Below are positions 63,730-64,000 of a stretch of 64,000 nt of DNA, piece by piece. The stretch comes from DASSNU01 sp035701265. GTDB lineage: Bacteria; Gemmatimonadota; Gemmatimonadetes; Gemmatimonadales; Gemmatimonadaceae. Both the position numbers and the translations under genes were made by a program. The stretch's first letter is position 1. Each line of letters opens with the position of its first letter. The notes under the pieces were generated by a model. The model was not told where the DNA came from. It saw nothing but the letters and a program-made list of their open reading frames with translations, and ran no database searches. Location: the NCBI GenBank assembly GCA_035701265.1, contig DASSNU010000002.1, positions 124,001-188,000 on the forward strand. The letters run 5' to 3'.

Positions 63730-64000
63730 TGGCGCGCGTGAGCGAAGGCGCGAGCGCCGTGTCCGATGCGATGGTGGTGCGCAGCGTGGAGTTCCTGGGC
63801 GGAATGGCGACCGCGGGGGGATGGCGTCCGCGGCCGGCGCTCCCGGAGGTGGCGCTCAGCGGCCGATCGAACGTGGGAAAGTCGTCGCTGCTCAACCGGC
63901 TCGTGCAACGGCGTGGGGTGGCGCGCGTGTCACAGAGACCAGGAAAGACGCGCGAGATCAACTTCTTCGCGATCAATCAGGCATTCGTGCTGGTGGATCT
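63729..64000 (+). CDS. engB: Ribosome-biogenesis GTPase EngB/YsxC, 3'-truncated by window edge
   Basis: The first 90 codons of a YihA/YsxC-type GTPase needed for 50S assembly. After an N-terminal segment with RSVEFLGG come PEVALSGRSNVGKSSLLNRL (P-loop) and the G2 segment SQRPGKTREINFF. The ATG at 63729 overlaps the lon stop codon (TGATG). The remaining G3-G5 motifs lie beyond the window. Confidence 0.95.
   Translation, partial: MARVSEGASAVSDAMVVRSVEFLGGMATAGGWRPRPALPEVALSGRSNVGKSSLLNRLVQRRGVARVSQRPGKTREINFFAINQAFVLVD

Overview
The window is 64 kb of high-GC bacterial chromosome that looks like Gemmatimonadota (Gemmatimonadaceae-like). This is inferred from three things: a SusC/SusD pair in a very GC-rich, FCB-type background; an orphan sensory-rhodopsin-transducer homologue beside DUF4142, PRC-barrel and YciF-type stress proteins; and promoters with TAnnTTT-like or TATATT -10 boxes. 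No rRNA is present to confirm it. There are about 60 protein genes and three tRNAs (Asn-GTT, Lys-TTT, Leu-TAG). I see no insertion sequence, prophage or CRISPR array.

Layout. 0-2.4 kb: the 3' part of a UvrA-family gene. 2.5-12.8 kb: tRNA-Asn and single metabolic or exported proteins (DUF72, a large M14 carboxypeptidase, a His/Met-rich exported protein, GDPD, an SDR, a hot-dog protein, a PPOX-fold protein, a catalytically degenerate PfpI/DJ-1 protein). 13-17.4 kb: susC-susD. 17.6-21.8 kb: holB-moaC and two lytic transglycosylases. 22.3-24.8 kb: a sigma-54 activator without a receiver domain, behind its own -24/-12 promoter and overlapping a REC-GGDEF diguanylate cyclase. 24.8-30 kb: stress and envelope genes (DUF4142, SufR-like regulator, PRC-barrel, YciF, tRNA-Lys, DUF2071, rhodopsin transducer, OmpA lipoprotein). 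30.1-36.8 kb (minus strand): ffh, rpsP-rimM-trmD, an aldehyde dehydrogenase, rplS-rnhB and a DECR-type SDR. 36.9-41 kb: lon (copy 1) and DUF445. 41.1-45.5 kb (minus strand): trmH, prepilin peptidase, a one-ring Clp-like ATPase and an HExxH lipoprotein, mostly translationally coupled. 45.5-53.5 kb: M48 lipoprotein, dead REC-GGDEF, thiD, adenosine deaminase, ComEC-like lipoprotein, PhoU-like/PiT phosphate pair, rhomboid. 53.6-64 kb: dnaK, degP, tRNA-Leu, then tig-clpP-clpX-lon (copy 2)-engB, the last cut by the window edge.

The right half is dominated by protein quality control: two Lons, ClpXP, trigger factor, DnaK, a Do-type protease, rhomboid, an M48 protease and a Clp-like ATPase. The most interesting signals are: (1) several genes (ffh, thiD, the SufR-like regulator, and probably tig, lon2 and holB) whose -10 box lies only 5-8 nt before the start codon, implying leaderless mRNAs; (2) a textbook sigma-54 promoter and palindromes before a sigma-54 activator fused in an operon to a c-di-GMP synthase; (3) pseudoenzymes (a PfpI without nucleophile, a GGDEF protein without GG); (4) the D1-only Clp ATPase coupled to a lipoprotein metalloprotease; (5) an aldehyde dehydrogenase inserted in the trmD-rplS operon.
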